Origin: Streptomyces sp. NBC_00286
Lineage (GTDB): Bacteria > Actinomycetota > Actinomycetes > Streptomycetales > Streptomycetaceae
DNA: 64,000 nucleotides
Direction: 5' to 3'
Assembly: GCF_036173125.1 (NCBI RefSeq)
Contig: NZ_CP108054.1
Location: 8,811,501-8,875,500, forward strand
The notes under the pieces were generated by a model. It was not told where the DNA came from. It saw only the letters and a list, made by a program, of their open reading frames with translations, and made no database searches. Each line of letters begins with the position of its first letter. The first letter of the stretch is position 1. The position numbers were made by a program, and so were the translations under genes. Of the stretch, positions 1 through 7,572 are shown one piece after another.

Positions 1-704
1 GTGATCACTCCGCCTTCGGGCGCGCGCAGCCGCATCAGGGTGTTCTCGGGCGCCCCTTCGGCATGAGCCAGGGCCCCCTCAGCCGGCACCTCCGCGTCCG
101 CGCCGTCCACGTCCATGGCCCCGGCGGGCAGCGACCGGATACTGCACCGGCCCAGCAGCTGCCGCAGGGAAAGCGGCAGTTCGGCCGAGTCCAGCGCCGT
201 ACGCGTCGCCAGGCCCAGGATGCGCGTGGGCGCGTCCACCAGGTCGTGCGCGTCGGCCCGCTCGATCCAGGTGCCGGCGCCGCCCGCCTGTGTAACCGCC
301 CGGGTGACGTCGTTCGCGTCGACCTCTGCGGGGGCCCGCAGCAGGAACTCGTCGACCGTGCCCTCTGCCAGGGGATGCGTCTGCAGGCTCAAGATGTCGA
401 CCCGCCGGTCCGCGAGCGCGGTGCACAGCGCGGCCAGCGAGCCCGGCTCATCCCGCACGGTCGTCCGCATCCGCCAGAGAACGGCCTCAGCGCTGACGGC
501 CTCCGGCAGAGCCGGAGCCGCCTCGGGAGGCCCGGCCTCCCGCACTTCGGCGGACGACCGGGCGCCGGTATCACCCTTCGGCGGGGCGTGATCGTGGGTG
601 CGTCGCTCCCGCCAGCCGAGGAGCCGCGCCATGAGTCCGCGGCTCCCATGCTGTTGCGGACGGTTGTTCTTCGTACGTACTGCGTCAGTCATGTCTGAAG
701 TCAT
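1..704 (-). CDS. ACT-domain protein, 3' end outside window
   Basis: The reading frame is open from ATG 704 to the window edge, so only the N-terminal 234 residues are visible. An in-frame ATG at 692 is an equally plausible start, since neither has a clear Shine-Dalgarno (SD) sequence. After a basic, Pro/Ala-rich leader, residues from about 60 read VLWRMRTTVRDEPGSLAALC followed by a segment with VDILSLQTHPL, the beta-alpha-beta pattern of an ACT small-molecule-binding domain. A second ACT-like stretch may follow, ending near the edge. What the domain regulates cannot be told because the C-terminal half is missing; Streptomyces proteins of this kind can carry an acetyltransferase domain there, but that is not seen here. 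The 97 nt upstream are unusually AT-rich for the window and probably hold the promoter. Confidence 0.7.
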   Translation of the reverse strand, partial: MTSDMTDAVRTKNNRPQQHGSRGLMARLLGWRERRTHDHAPPKGDTGARSSAEVREAGPPEAAPALPEAVSAEAVLWRMRTTVRDEPGSLAALCTALADRRVDILSLQTHPLAEGTVDEFLLRAPAEVDANDVTRAVTQAGGAGTWIERADAHDLVDAPTRILGLATRTALDSAELPLSLRQLLGRCSIRSLPAGAMDVDGADAEVPAEGALAHAEGAPENTLMRLRAPEGGVI

Positions 705-801
705 GCAACCACTGTGCAGGAAGGGTGTTGCGTGATCACGAACGCTTTGTGACTGAGCGATTAAGACACTCTCTGTCCTGTTTAGAACTATATTTGCTGG
801 C

Positions 802-2391
802 TTACTGGCCGACTCGGCCCGGTTGCAGCACCTTCGTGTACAGAACGGTTCCGTCCTGCTCACGCAGTCGAACCGTCAGTTCCCCGCTGCCGCCGTCGAT
901 GTCGACCTCGCCGAAGAACTGGTAACCACCGGCGGGTGAGACATTCGCCACCGTGGGCGCCTTCACAAACACCCGCTCCGGACCGAACGTGTTGTCCAGG
1001 GTGTTCGCCGCGAAGGCACCCGCGTTCAGCGGGCCGGAGACGAACTCCCAGAACGGCTCGAAGTCGGTGAACGCCGCCCGCGACGGCTGGTAGTGCTGCG
1101 CCGAGGTGTAGTGCACGTCCGCCGTCAGCCACACCGTGCCCGTGATCTTCCGGTGCTTGATGAACCGCAGCAGCTCGGCGATCTGCAGCTCACGCCCCAG
1201 CGGCGCGCCCGGGTCGCCCTGGGCAACGGCCTCGATGTTCGGCTTCCCGTCCCCGGTGTCCGGCACGACCAGGCCGAGCGGCATGTCGGAGGCGATCACC
1301 TTCCACACCGCCCGCGACCGCGAGAGCTCCCGCTTGAGCCACTCCAACTGCTCGGCGCCGAGGATGCCCTGCGGGTCGGTGGTCTCCGTACCGGGGGAGT
1401 TGGCATTGCGGTACGTCCGCATGTCCAGTACGAACACGTCGAGCAGCGGACCGTGGCGCACCACCCGGTGCACCCGGCCCTCCTTGGCGCCCGGCCGCAG
1501 GGTGGACATCGGGAAGTACTCGCTGAACGCCCGCCGGGCCCGGGACGCCAGCAGGTCGACGTTCTTCTCCGTGTACCGGGCGTCGGTGAGCGTCTCGCCC
1601 GGAAACCAGTTGTTCGTGACCTCGTGGTCGTCCCACTGGACGATCGACGGCACCTGCGCGTTGAACTTCTTCAGGTGCTCATCCAGCAGGTTGTAGCGGA
1701 AGTTGCCGCGGAACTCGGCCAGGGTCTCGGCGACCTTGGACTTCTCCTCGGTGGTGATGTTCCGCCAAGTGCTCCCGTCGGGCAGGGGCGCGGTCGCGGC
1801 CAGCGGCCCGTCGGCGTATATCGTGTCGCCGCTGAACAGGAAGAAGTCCGGGTCGAGCGCGCCCATCGCCTTGAAGATCGTGTAGCCGCCGAACTCCTGG
1901 TTGATGCCCCAGCCCTGGCCCGCCAGGTCGCCCGACCACACGAAACGCACATCGTTGCGCCGTCCCAAGGACGCCGTACGGAAGCTGCCCGTCACCGGCT
2001 CGCCGGTACGGCGCGGGTCGTCCGGGTCGGCGAGCAGGACGCGGTAGTGGATCTGCTCGCCCGCGGGCAGTCCGAGCAGGCGGGTGCTGCCGGTGAAGTC
2101 CGTGCCCGGGCCCAGGAGGGGGCCGTGCCATCTGTGAGCTTTACGGAATGACTCGGTCGCCGACGTCTCCACGATCATCCGCGCCGGCCGGTCCGAACGC
2201 ACCCACACCAGGCCGGAGTGCGCGCTCACGTCACCGCTCTGCACGCCCCAGCCGGCCTTCGGGCGCCCCGACAGCGTGAAGGCCGGCGCCGAGCCGAGGG
2301 TGGCGGGCACGGCGAGCGCCGCGGATGCGGCGAGGGTGCCGCGCAGGACGCTGCGGCGGGCGGCGAGCGGGCTCGTCGGACTGTCTGACAT
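802..2391 (-). CDS. phoD: PhoD-family alkaline phosphatase/phosphodiesterase, Tat-exported
   Basis: This 529-residue secreted metallophosphoesterase is expected to release phosphate from phosphate esters and teichoic-acid-type diesters outside the cell. ATG 2391 is chosen over an upstream frame extension because AGGAGG lies 7 nt before it. The N-terminus carries a twin-arginine signal (ARRSVLRG at 10-17, then a hydrophobic Ala-rich stretch to about 36). Metal-site motifs are in family order: SGD at 153-155, SGDTIYAD at 187-194, WDDHEVTNNW near 253-262 and a C-terminal TADVHYTS. Length fits PhoD enzymes, which use Ca and Fe. It stands alone between an ACT-domain gene and a repeat element. A PHO-box-like sequence lies 62-83 nt upstream, consistent with phosphate control. 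Assignment to the family is firm; the substrate is inferred. Confidence 0.9.
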   Translation of the reverse strand: MSDSPTSPLAARRSVLRGTLAASAALAVPATLGSAPAFTLSGRPKAGWGVQSGDVSAHSGLVWVRSDRPARMIVETSATESFRKAHRWHGPLLGPGTDFTGSTRLLGLPAGEQIHYRVLLADPDDPRRTGEPVTGSFRTASLGRRNDVRFVWSGDLAGQGWGINQEFGGYTIFKAMGALDPDFFLFSGDTIYADGPLAATAPLPDGSTWRNITTEEKSKVAETLAEFRGNFRYNLLDEHLKKFNAQVPSIVQWDDHEVTNNWFPGETLTDARYTEKNVDLLASRARRAFSEYFPMSTLRPGAKEGRVHRVVRHGPLLDVFVLDMRTYRNANSPGTETTDPQGILGAEQLEWLKRELSRSRAVWKVIASDMPLGLVVPDTGDGKPNIEAVAQGDPGAPLGRELQIAELLRFIKHRKITGTVWLTADVHYTSAQHYQPSRAAFTDFEPFWEFVSGPLNAGAFAANTLDNTFGPERVFVKAPTVANVSPAGGYQFFGEVDIDGGSGELTVRLREQDGTVLYTKVLQPGRVGQ

Positions 2392-2452
2392 GGAGTGCCT
2401 CCTGGGGCGGTCGACCACTGTGCAGGGTCACAACTACTGGTGCACCACAGCG

Positions 2453-2474
2453 CGCATGGAAACCACAAGTGAAC
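2453..2474 (-). promoter_or_regulatory. PHO-box-like direct repeat upstream of phoD
   Basis: On the minus strand two adjacent 11-nt units read GTTCACTTGTG and GTTTCCATGCG. The Streptomyces PhoP operator is built of 11-nt direct repeats beginning GTTCACC or a variant. The first unit fits well and the second weakly. The location upstream of a secreted phosphatase gene supports the call. Confidence 0.4.
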
Positions 2475-2504
2475 AACTGCCCCTGGTGCCTTGGGAACAG
2501 GGGG

Positions 2505-2974
2505 TCGCCCCCGCCGCCCCTACCCGTCCCATACCAAGGGGCTCCGCCCCTGGACCCCGCTGGGGCTGCGCCCCCAGACCCCCGCTATCGGCCTGGCGGC
2601 CTCGTCCTCAAACGCCGGACGGGCTGGTTGATGCCTGCCTCGGCTGCAAAGTTCAGCGGAGGCGACGCCAACATCAGCCCGACCGGCGGAGATCAGCCTG
2701 GGCCGGCGGAAGCAGTCCGTCCGGCGGTAGTTAGCCCGTCTGGCGAAAGCCAGCCGGTCGGGAAACTTGCCTCGGCCGAAGATCAGCCCGCCTGTTGGCA
2801 AATCAGCCCGAGCCGCGATCAATCAGCCCGTCCGGCGTTTGAGGACCGGGGGTCCGGGGGCTGGCCCCCGAAAGGGGTCTGGGGCGCAGCCCCAGCGGGG
2901 TCCAGGGGCGGAGCCCCTGGTGGGGGTTCGGGGCAACGCCCCGAGGATGGGACGGGTAGGGGCGGCGGGGGCGA
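2505..2974. repeat. Intergenic element with 28-bp perfect terminal inverted repeats (copy 1)
   Basis: The ends at 2505-2532 and 2947-2974 are perfect 28-bp inverted repeats (outer end TCGCCCCCGCC, inner end CCCGTCCCAT). The inside is a series of short GC hairpins of the form GGGGCTCCGCCCC. Between about 2640 and 2840 lies a run of degenerate ~20-nt units related to ATCAGCCCGTCCGGCGGA. The right half (2814-2974) closely matches 48963-49130 in copy 3. No convincing gene is present: the open frames here are low-complexity by-products of the repeats. The element fills the whole space between phoD and the MocR gene. Confidence 0.85.
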
Positions 2975-2985
2975 AGAAACGCTCG

Positions 2986-4458
2986 TCAACCACCAACCGC
3001 CGTCGCCATCAACCCCACCCCCTCCCAGATCCGCGCCGGAGGCACATGCGCGTACCCCAACACCAGCCGCACCACCGCCCCCTCCTCCTCCTCCTCCCCG
3101 ACCGGCGTCTGCGCGTAATCCGTCAGAGGACGCACCGCGACGCCAGCCGCAGACATCCGCGCCAGGAAGCGTGGCTGCGGCCCGTACTGGCGGGGCAGCG
3201 TCGCGATCGCGTGCAGTCCGGCCGCGATCCCGGACACCCCCGTGCCGGGGAAGTGGTGCTCCAAGGCAGCCACAAGGGCGTCGCGCCGTTCCCTGTACGC
3301 GCGCTGGCAGCGCCGAAGCTGCCGGTCGTAGTCGCCGCGCTCCATGAAGCGGGCGAGCAGCGCCTGGTCGACGACCGGATTGCCGAGATCCATCGTGCGC
3401 TTGCGCTCGACGACCTCCTCGGCCAGCGACGACGGCACCAGCAGCCACCCCAGCCGCAACCCCGGCGCCAGCGACTTGCTGACGGACCCCGCGTACGCGA
3501 CATGCTCCGGATCGAGCCCCTGAAGGGAGCCGACCGGCGCCCGGTCATAGCGAAAGTCCCCGTCGTAGTCGTCCTCGACGACGAGCCCGTCCACGGAGTG
3601 CGCCCAGTCAAGGAGTTCGGCCCGCCGCCGCGCGGAGTACGCGATCCCCGACGGGAACTGATGCGCGGGCGTCGTCGCGACGACCCGTACGCCCGACTCC
3701 CGAAGCGGCTCCATGGCCAGCCCTTCGTCGTCCAGCGGCAGCGGTACGGTGCGGAGCCCGGCCGACGCGTACAGCCCGCCGTGCTCAGGCGTGCCGGGGT
3801 CCTCCACCCCAACGGCACGCACCCCGCGCGCGTGCAGCACGAAACCGAGGAGCGTCGTCGCCTGCGCCACGCCCGAGACGACCAGCACCCGCTCCGGGTC
3901 CGCGACCACGCCCCGCCGCCGGGCCAGCAGTTCCGCGAGGGCCGTACGCAGCCGGGGCAGCCCGCGCGGATCGGGGTAGCCCAGCGCGTGGTGCGGCAGT
4001 TCGGCCAGTACGCCGCGCTGTGCTGCCGCCCAGGCGGCGCGCGGGAAGAGCGCCAGATCCGGGGTGCCGGGCAGGAAGTCGACGCGTGCGCCGGGGGAGC
4101 GGGGCGCGAGATCCCGCGCGCGCGGGTGGGCGGCCCGGACGGCGCCGCCGACCCACGTTCCGGCTCCCCGGTCGCTGCGCAGATAGCCCTCCGCGGTCAA
4201 CTGCTCGTACGCCTCGGTGACCAGCCCCCGGGACACCCCGAGATCGGCGGCGAGTTCACGGCTGGACGGCAGCCGGGTGCCGGGTGCGAGCCGCCCCGAG
4301 CGGACCGCCTCCCGCAACGCGGCCTGCAAGGAGCGCCCACGCGCGCGTGCCGGCGCCGAGGCGGCCGGCAGCAGCAACTCCCAGGCGGCGGCCCAGGTCG
4401 CCGATCCGGTCGCATCCGAAGGCCGACCCGAACCCGAATTGGTCCCCGATGGCGTCAT
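2986..4458 (-). CDS. MocR/PdxR-type GntR regulator with aminotransferase domain
   Basis: This 490-residue regulator joins an N-terminal winged helix (about 42-102, with SSRELAADLGVSRGLVTEAY) to a fold-type I aminotransferase-like domain. The PLP lysine lies in SVSKSLAPG (near 328), preceded by PAHQFPSG (265-272) and EDDYDGDF (295-302). Such proteins bind PLP or related ligands and control nearby transport or vitamin genes; they usually do not catalyse transamination. It is divergent from an EamA exporter with only 47 nt between starts, the typical arrangement of a MocR regulator and its target. The gene lacks an SD and appears leaderless: a minus-strand TAAGGT hexamer lies 8 nt before the ATG. 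The ligand is unknown. Confidence 0.9.
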   Translation of the reverse strand: MTPSGTNSGSGRPSDATGSATWAAAWELLLPAASAPARARGRSLQAALREAVRSGRLAPGTRLPSSRELAADLGVSRGLVTEAYEQLTAEGYLRSDRGAGTWVGGAVRAAHPRARDLAPRSPGARVDFLPGTPDLALFPRAAWAAAQRGVLAELPHHALGYPDPRGLPRLRTALAELLARRRGVVADPERVLVVSGVAQATTLLGFVLHARGVRAVGVEDPGTPEHGGLYASAGLRTVPLPLDDEGLAMEPLRESGVRVVATTPAHQFPSGIAYSARRRAELLDWAHSVDGLVVEDDYDGDFRYDRAPVGSLQGLDPEHVAYAGSVSKSLAPGLRLGWLLVPSSLAEEVVERKRTMDLGNPVVDQALLARFMERGDYDRQLRRCQRAYRERRDALVAALEHHFPGTGVSGIAAGLHAIATLPRQYGPQPRFLARMSAAGVAVRPLTDYAQTPVGEEEEEGAVVRLVLGYAHVPPARIWEGVGLMATAVGG

Positions 4459-4505
4459 GAAAGTGGACCTTAAACCGGACCGGTGGGGTCCATAGCGTCG
4501 CCTCC
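4459..4505. promoter_or_regulatory. Overlapping divergent leaderless promoters with candidate MocR operator
   Basis: For the exporter, TTAAAC (4470-4475), a 17-bp spacer and TAGCGT (4493-4498) end 7 nt before ATG 4506. For the regulator, minus-strand TAAGGT occupies 4472-4467, 8 nt before its ATG at 4458. The two promoters therefore share bases. TGGACC (4464-4469) and GGTCCA, ending at 4492, form an inverted pair spanning both, a good candidate site for the MocR protein. The promoter and operator roles are inferred from sequence. Confidence 0.55.
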
Positions 4506-5744
4506 ATGAACGCCACCACCCGCGGCTCCCTGCTCGCCGCCCTGGCCTGCATCCTCGTCGGAGGCTCCTTCACCGCCAACAGCGTCCTGGGCGAATACCC
4601 GTACGCGGGCGGCCAGTTCCTGCGCTACGGACTCGCCTGTCTGCTGCTCCTGCCCCTCGTCGGCCGTGGTGGCACGGCGCCCCTGCGCGCGCTGACCGCC
4701 CGCCAGTGGATACGGCTGGCGCTGGTCGCGGCCATCGGCATGGTCGGCTTCAATCTCGCCGTGCTCGCCGCCGAACGCACCGCGGAACCAGCGGTCCCGG
4801 GAGTCTTCGTGGGCTGCGCCCCGGTACTCGTGGCCGTACTCATGCCTCTCCTGGACGGCCGACGGCCCCAACGCACCGTCCTGTACGGCGCGTTGCTCGT
4901 CGCCGTGGGCGCCTTCACCGTCCAGGGCTGGGGACACACCGACGGCGCGGGCATCGCCTTCTCCGTGTGCGCGCTGCTCGGAGAGGTCGGTTTCGCGGTC
5001 CTCGCCGTGCCCGTGCTGCGACCGCTCGGGCCACGGCTGCTCGCCGCCACCGTGTGCGGGCTCGCGGCGGTGGAGTCGGCGCTGGCCGGGCTGATCGTCG
5101 AGGGCCGCGCGTGGCTGCGTACGCCCGACAGCACCGAACTCGCCGCGCTGCTGTGGCAGGCGGTGATCGTCACGGTCATCGGCTTCGTCTGCTGGTACAT
5201 GGGCATGCAGCGGATCGGCGCGGAGCGCGCGACCCTCTTCTCCGGCCTCATCCCCGTCGCCGCCGCCTTCACCGCCCCACTCGTCGGCACGGGATCCTAC
5301 GGGCCGGCCCAGGCCGCGGGCAGTGCCCTGGTGGGGGCCGGAGTCGCCCTGGGATCAGGGGCGTTGAGGCTTCGGGCGCGGAGGCTGGCCACTACCGTCC
5401 CAGTGCCTGCCGTTTCGGCGCCTGCCGTTTCGGCGCCTGCCGTCTCAGCGCCTGCCGTCTCAGCGGCTGGTGTCGAGGATGACGCGGGCGACGAGGGCCG
5501 GGTCGTCGTTCATCGGGACGTGGCCGCAGCCGGGCAGCCGTACGAGCCGGGCGTCCGGGATGACGTACTTGGCGCGGACCCCCTGCCGCCGCACCAGAAG
5601 CCGGTCCCTTGTGCCCCACGCCACCGTGATGGGAAGCCCGGGGACGTCGTCGGTGAACTGGACAGAGACGCCGGCCCGGAGCGTCTCGACGAATCCCTTG
5701 GCCTGAGCCAGCGCGAGCGTCTCGGCGACGACCGCCTCGGGTGA
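4506..5744 (+). CDS. EamA/DMT-family exporter with read-through C-terminal tail
   Basis: Residues 1-295 form a typical ten-helix drug/metabolite transporter with two EamA repeats (the second ends near the AQAAGSALVGAGVALGSGAL helix). The start is probably leaderless. After the last helix the frame does not stop: it runs through a 15-nt tandem repeat (5401-5460) encoding repeated PAVSA, then about 95 hydrophilic residues that are antisense to the convergent hydrolase gene. The usual family length is about 290-310 residues, so the tail is probably a by-product of stop-codon loss. The neighbour is a divergent MocR regulator that likely controls it. Substrate unknown; amino acid or vitamin-related compounds are plausible. 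Confidence 0.8.
   Translation: MNATTRGSLLAALACILVGGSFTANSVLGEYPYAGGQFLRYGLACLLLLPLVGRGGTAPLRALTARQWIRLALVAAIGMVGFNLAVLAAERTAEPAVPGVFVGCAPVLVAVLMPLLDGRRPQRTVLYGALLVAVGAFTVQGWGHTDGAGIAFSVCALLGEVGFAVLAVPVLRPLGPRLLAATVCGLAAVESALAGLIVEGRAWLRTPDSTELAALLWQAVIVTVIGFVCWYMGMQRIGAERATLFSGLIPVAAAFTAPLVGTGSYGPAQAAGSALVGAGVALGSGALRLRARRLATTVPVPAVSAPAVSAPAVSAPAVSAAGVEDDAGDEGRVVVHRDVAAAGQPYEPGVRDDVLGADPLPPHQKPVPCAPRHRDGKPGDVVGELDRDAGPERLDESLGLSQRERLGDDRLG
5401..5460. repeat. 15-nt tandem repeat, four copies, at the junction of two convergent genes
   Basis: Four consecutive 15-nt units (variants of CGGCGCCTGCCGTYT) run from 5401 to 5460. They encode PAVSA repeats on the plus strand and abut the stop codon of the convergent hydrolase gene. 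A degenerate fifth unit follows. Confidence 0.85.
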
Positions 5745-6335
5745 GCGCCGGCCGGGGCGAGCGTAGATGGTGCTGGTCAGCACGGTGCGCCCGGCCGCGG
5801 TACGCGACAGCCGCTCGACCACCGGCAACGGCATACGGATCGCGGTCTGCCGCATCGCCTGGAGGACCCCGAAGGCGTACCGTCGCTCGACCGGCGACCA
5901 GAAGCCCGCGGGTGACAGCGCCGTCACGGACCGTACGAGCTGGGCGCGGCCCAGTTCCAGGGCCAGCAGCCCGCCCAGCGAGTTGCCCGCCACATGCGGG
6001 CGTTCGATCTCCAGCGCCTGGCAGAGCGCGCCGAGCGCGGAGTTCATCGTCGGCAGATCGTGGGCGAGCCCGTCGGCCAGCGCGGGGGACTCGCCGAAGC
6101 CGGGCAGATCCACCGCGATCACATCGCGCTCGACGGCCAGGATGTCGATGACCGGGTCCCAGGCCTGCCGGTGGTGGCCGATCCCGTGCAGCAGCAGAAG
6201 CGGTTCGCCACTGCCCACGCGCGTGTACGCGAGGGTCACGGGCAGCGGGCCGAGCGGGGAGGGGACGGAGAAGGTCACGGACCGCGGGCCGCCGGAGAAC
6301 GAGGAGGGGACGGAGTGGCTGACCGGGGCGGACAT
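5460..6335 (-). CDS. Alpha/beta-fold hydrolase
   Basis: This 291-residue hydrolase starts at ATG 6335, with GAGGAG 9 nt upstream; the open frame continues further upstream but without support. It shows LLLHGIGHHRQAW (47-59, oxyanion region), the strand-turn DLPGFGES (76-83), the nucleophile elbow AGNSLGG (116-122, Ser119) and a C-terminal GCGHVPMNDDP carrying the catalytic histidine. The fold matches the esterase/haloperoxidase/C-C hydrolase group; the substrate cannot be named. Its 3' end overlaps the exporter frame on the other strand by 285 nt. Upstream, 6400-6450 holds an imperfect inverted repeat that might be an operator. Confidence 0.88.
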   Translation of the reverse strand: MSAPVSHSVPSSFSGGPRSVTFSVPSPLGPLPVTLAYTRVGSGEPLLLLHGIGHHRQAWDPVIDILAVERDVIAVDLPGFGESPALADGLAHDLPTMNSALGALCQALEIERPHVAGNSLGGLLALELGRAQLVRSVTALSPAGFWSPVERRYAFGVLQAMRQTAIRMPLPVVERLSRTAAGRTVLTSTIYARPGRRSPEAVVAETLALAQAKGFVETLRAGVSVQFTDDVPGLPITVAWGTRDRLLVRRQGVRAKYVIPDARLVRLPGCGHVPMNDDPALVARVILDTSR

Positions 6336-6552
6336 GGAACTGCTCCTCGTCTGGGGGCGCGGCGGACGTGGGCAGCGGGTGCACACGACCTGCTCTCCTA
6401 GACAGTTTGTCAGCAACTGCTACCGGCCGGTAGTCCCCAAGCGATGCTGATGCAACCCTGCAGGCCGTACGCCCCTCGACGCGTCCAGCCCGTCACCGGG
6501 TTGGCCTAGGTATTGCCTGGACACGGTCCGGAGCGTCGGATGGGATGGTGCC

Positions 6553-7443
6553 GTGGCTACCGACACTGTGACCGAGGTCTTCGAAGAGCACCGTCCCGTC
6601 CTGATGGGCGTCGCCTACCGCATGCTCGGCCGGGTGGCCGACGCGGAGGACGTCGTCCAGGAGGCGTGGCTGCGCTGGTCCGGCGCCGACCACGCCGAGG
6701 TGCGCGAACCACGCGCCTATCTCGTACGCATCACCACCCGCCTCGCCATCGACCGGCTGCGCCAGATTCAGTCGCGTAACGAGGCCTACGTAGGACCGTG
6801 GCTGCCCGAGCCGTACGTCACCGACTTCGCCGGCACCGTCCCGGACGCGGCGGAACGGGCCGTGCTCGCCGACTCCGTCTCGCTCGCCGTCCTCGTCGTC
6901 CTGGAGTCCCTGTCACCCCTGGAGCGCGCGGTGTTCGTCCTCCGCGAGGCCTTCGGATTCCCGTACGCCGACATCGCCACCACCCTCGACCGCAGCGAGC
7001 CCGCCGTGCGCCAGCTGGCCGGGCGGGCCCGCAAGCACGTCGAGGAGAGGCGCACCCGCTACGAGGTCGACCCCGCGCTGCAACGCGAACTCACCGAGCG
7101 GTTTCTCGCCGCGGCGGCCGAGGGCGACCTGGAGGGGCTGCTGACGCTGCTGGCCCCGGACGTCCGCCTGGTGGGCGACAGCGGTGGCCTGGCCAAGGCG
7201 CCGGTACGCGCGATCGAGTCGGCCGACAAGGTGGGCCGCTTCGTCATCGGCGCTGCCCGGCAGGGCGGCGGCCTCCAGGACGCGACGTTCCGCTTCATCG
7301 AAGTCAACGGCGCACCCGCGCTGCTCGCCCTGTCCGCGGGCAAGCCCGACAGCGTCTTCCAGCTGGAGGTCGCCGACGGCCGGATCCAGTCCATCTACAT
7401 CATGCGCAACCCGGAGAAGCTGCTGTCGCTGGCCGACGCCTGA
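6553..7443 (+). CDS. ECF41/SigJ-like extracytoplasmic sigma factor with SnoaL-like C-terminal domain
   Basis: This 296-residue sigma factor (GTG start) has region 2 at about 10-75 (YRMLGRVADAEDVVQEAWL), then the linker motif WLPEP (83-87) that marks the ECF41 group. Region 4 (about 110-165, with SPLERAVFVLREAFGFPYADIA) and a C-terminal NTF2/SnoaL-like domain follow. In ECF41 proteins this C-terminal domain regulates the sigma factor in place of an anti-sigma. Its usual GGGK signature is degenerate here (DSGGLAKAP). ECF41 genes normally sit beside a carboxymuconolactone decarboxylase, oxidoreductase or epimerase target; none is adjacent. I did not find a convincing ECF41 promoter upstream. Confidence 0.9.
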   Translation: MATDTVTEVFEEHRPVLMGVAYRMLGRVADAEDVVQEAWLRWSGADHAEVREPRAYLVRITTRLAIDRLRQIQSRNEAYVGPWLPEPYVTDFAGTVPDAAERAVLADSVSLAVLVVLESLSPLERAVFVLREAFGFPYADIATTLDRSEPAVRQLAGRARKHVEERRTRYEVDPALQRELTERFLAAAAEGDLEGLLTLLAPDVRLVGDSGGLAKAPVRAIESADKVGRFVIGAARQGGGLQDATFRFIEVNGAPALLALSAGKPDSVFQLEVADGRIQSIYIMRNPEKLLSLADA

Positions 7444-7460
7444 GGTTCCTGTGTCCAGGA

Positions 7461-7495
7461 TTGGTCTTGACCAAGGATGGGGGCCGTCTTATGGT
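7461..7495 (+). promoter_or_regulatory. dre-like operator overlapping a -35/-10 promoter of the GntR gene
   Basis: TTGGTCTTGACCAA at 7461-7474 is a palindrome differing at the centre from the DasR-responsive element core TGGTCTAGACCA. TTGACC (7467-7472) forms the -35 box, followed by a 17-bp spacer and TATGGT (7490-7495). Repressor bound here would cover the -35 box. The site is 18 nt after the sigma factor stop and 78 nt before the regulator start. Confidence 0.65.
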
Positions 7496-7572
7496 CGCAG
7501 GAGATAGTGCAAGAACCTTTAATAAACAAGGGCGTTGAAAGCCGCCGGGGCACGGCGATTGCGGAGGACACG

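Noticed and set aside
2325..3347. Long plus-strand frame across the first inverted-repeat element
   Set aside because: It is Pro/Gly/Arg-rich low-complexity from the repeat sequence, runs into the antisense of the MocR gene, and has no homologous motif.
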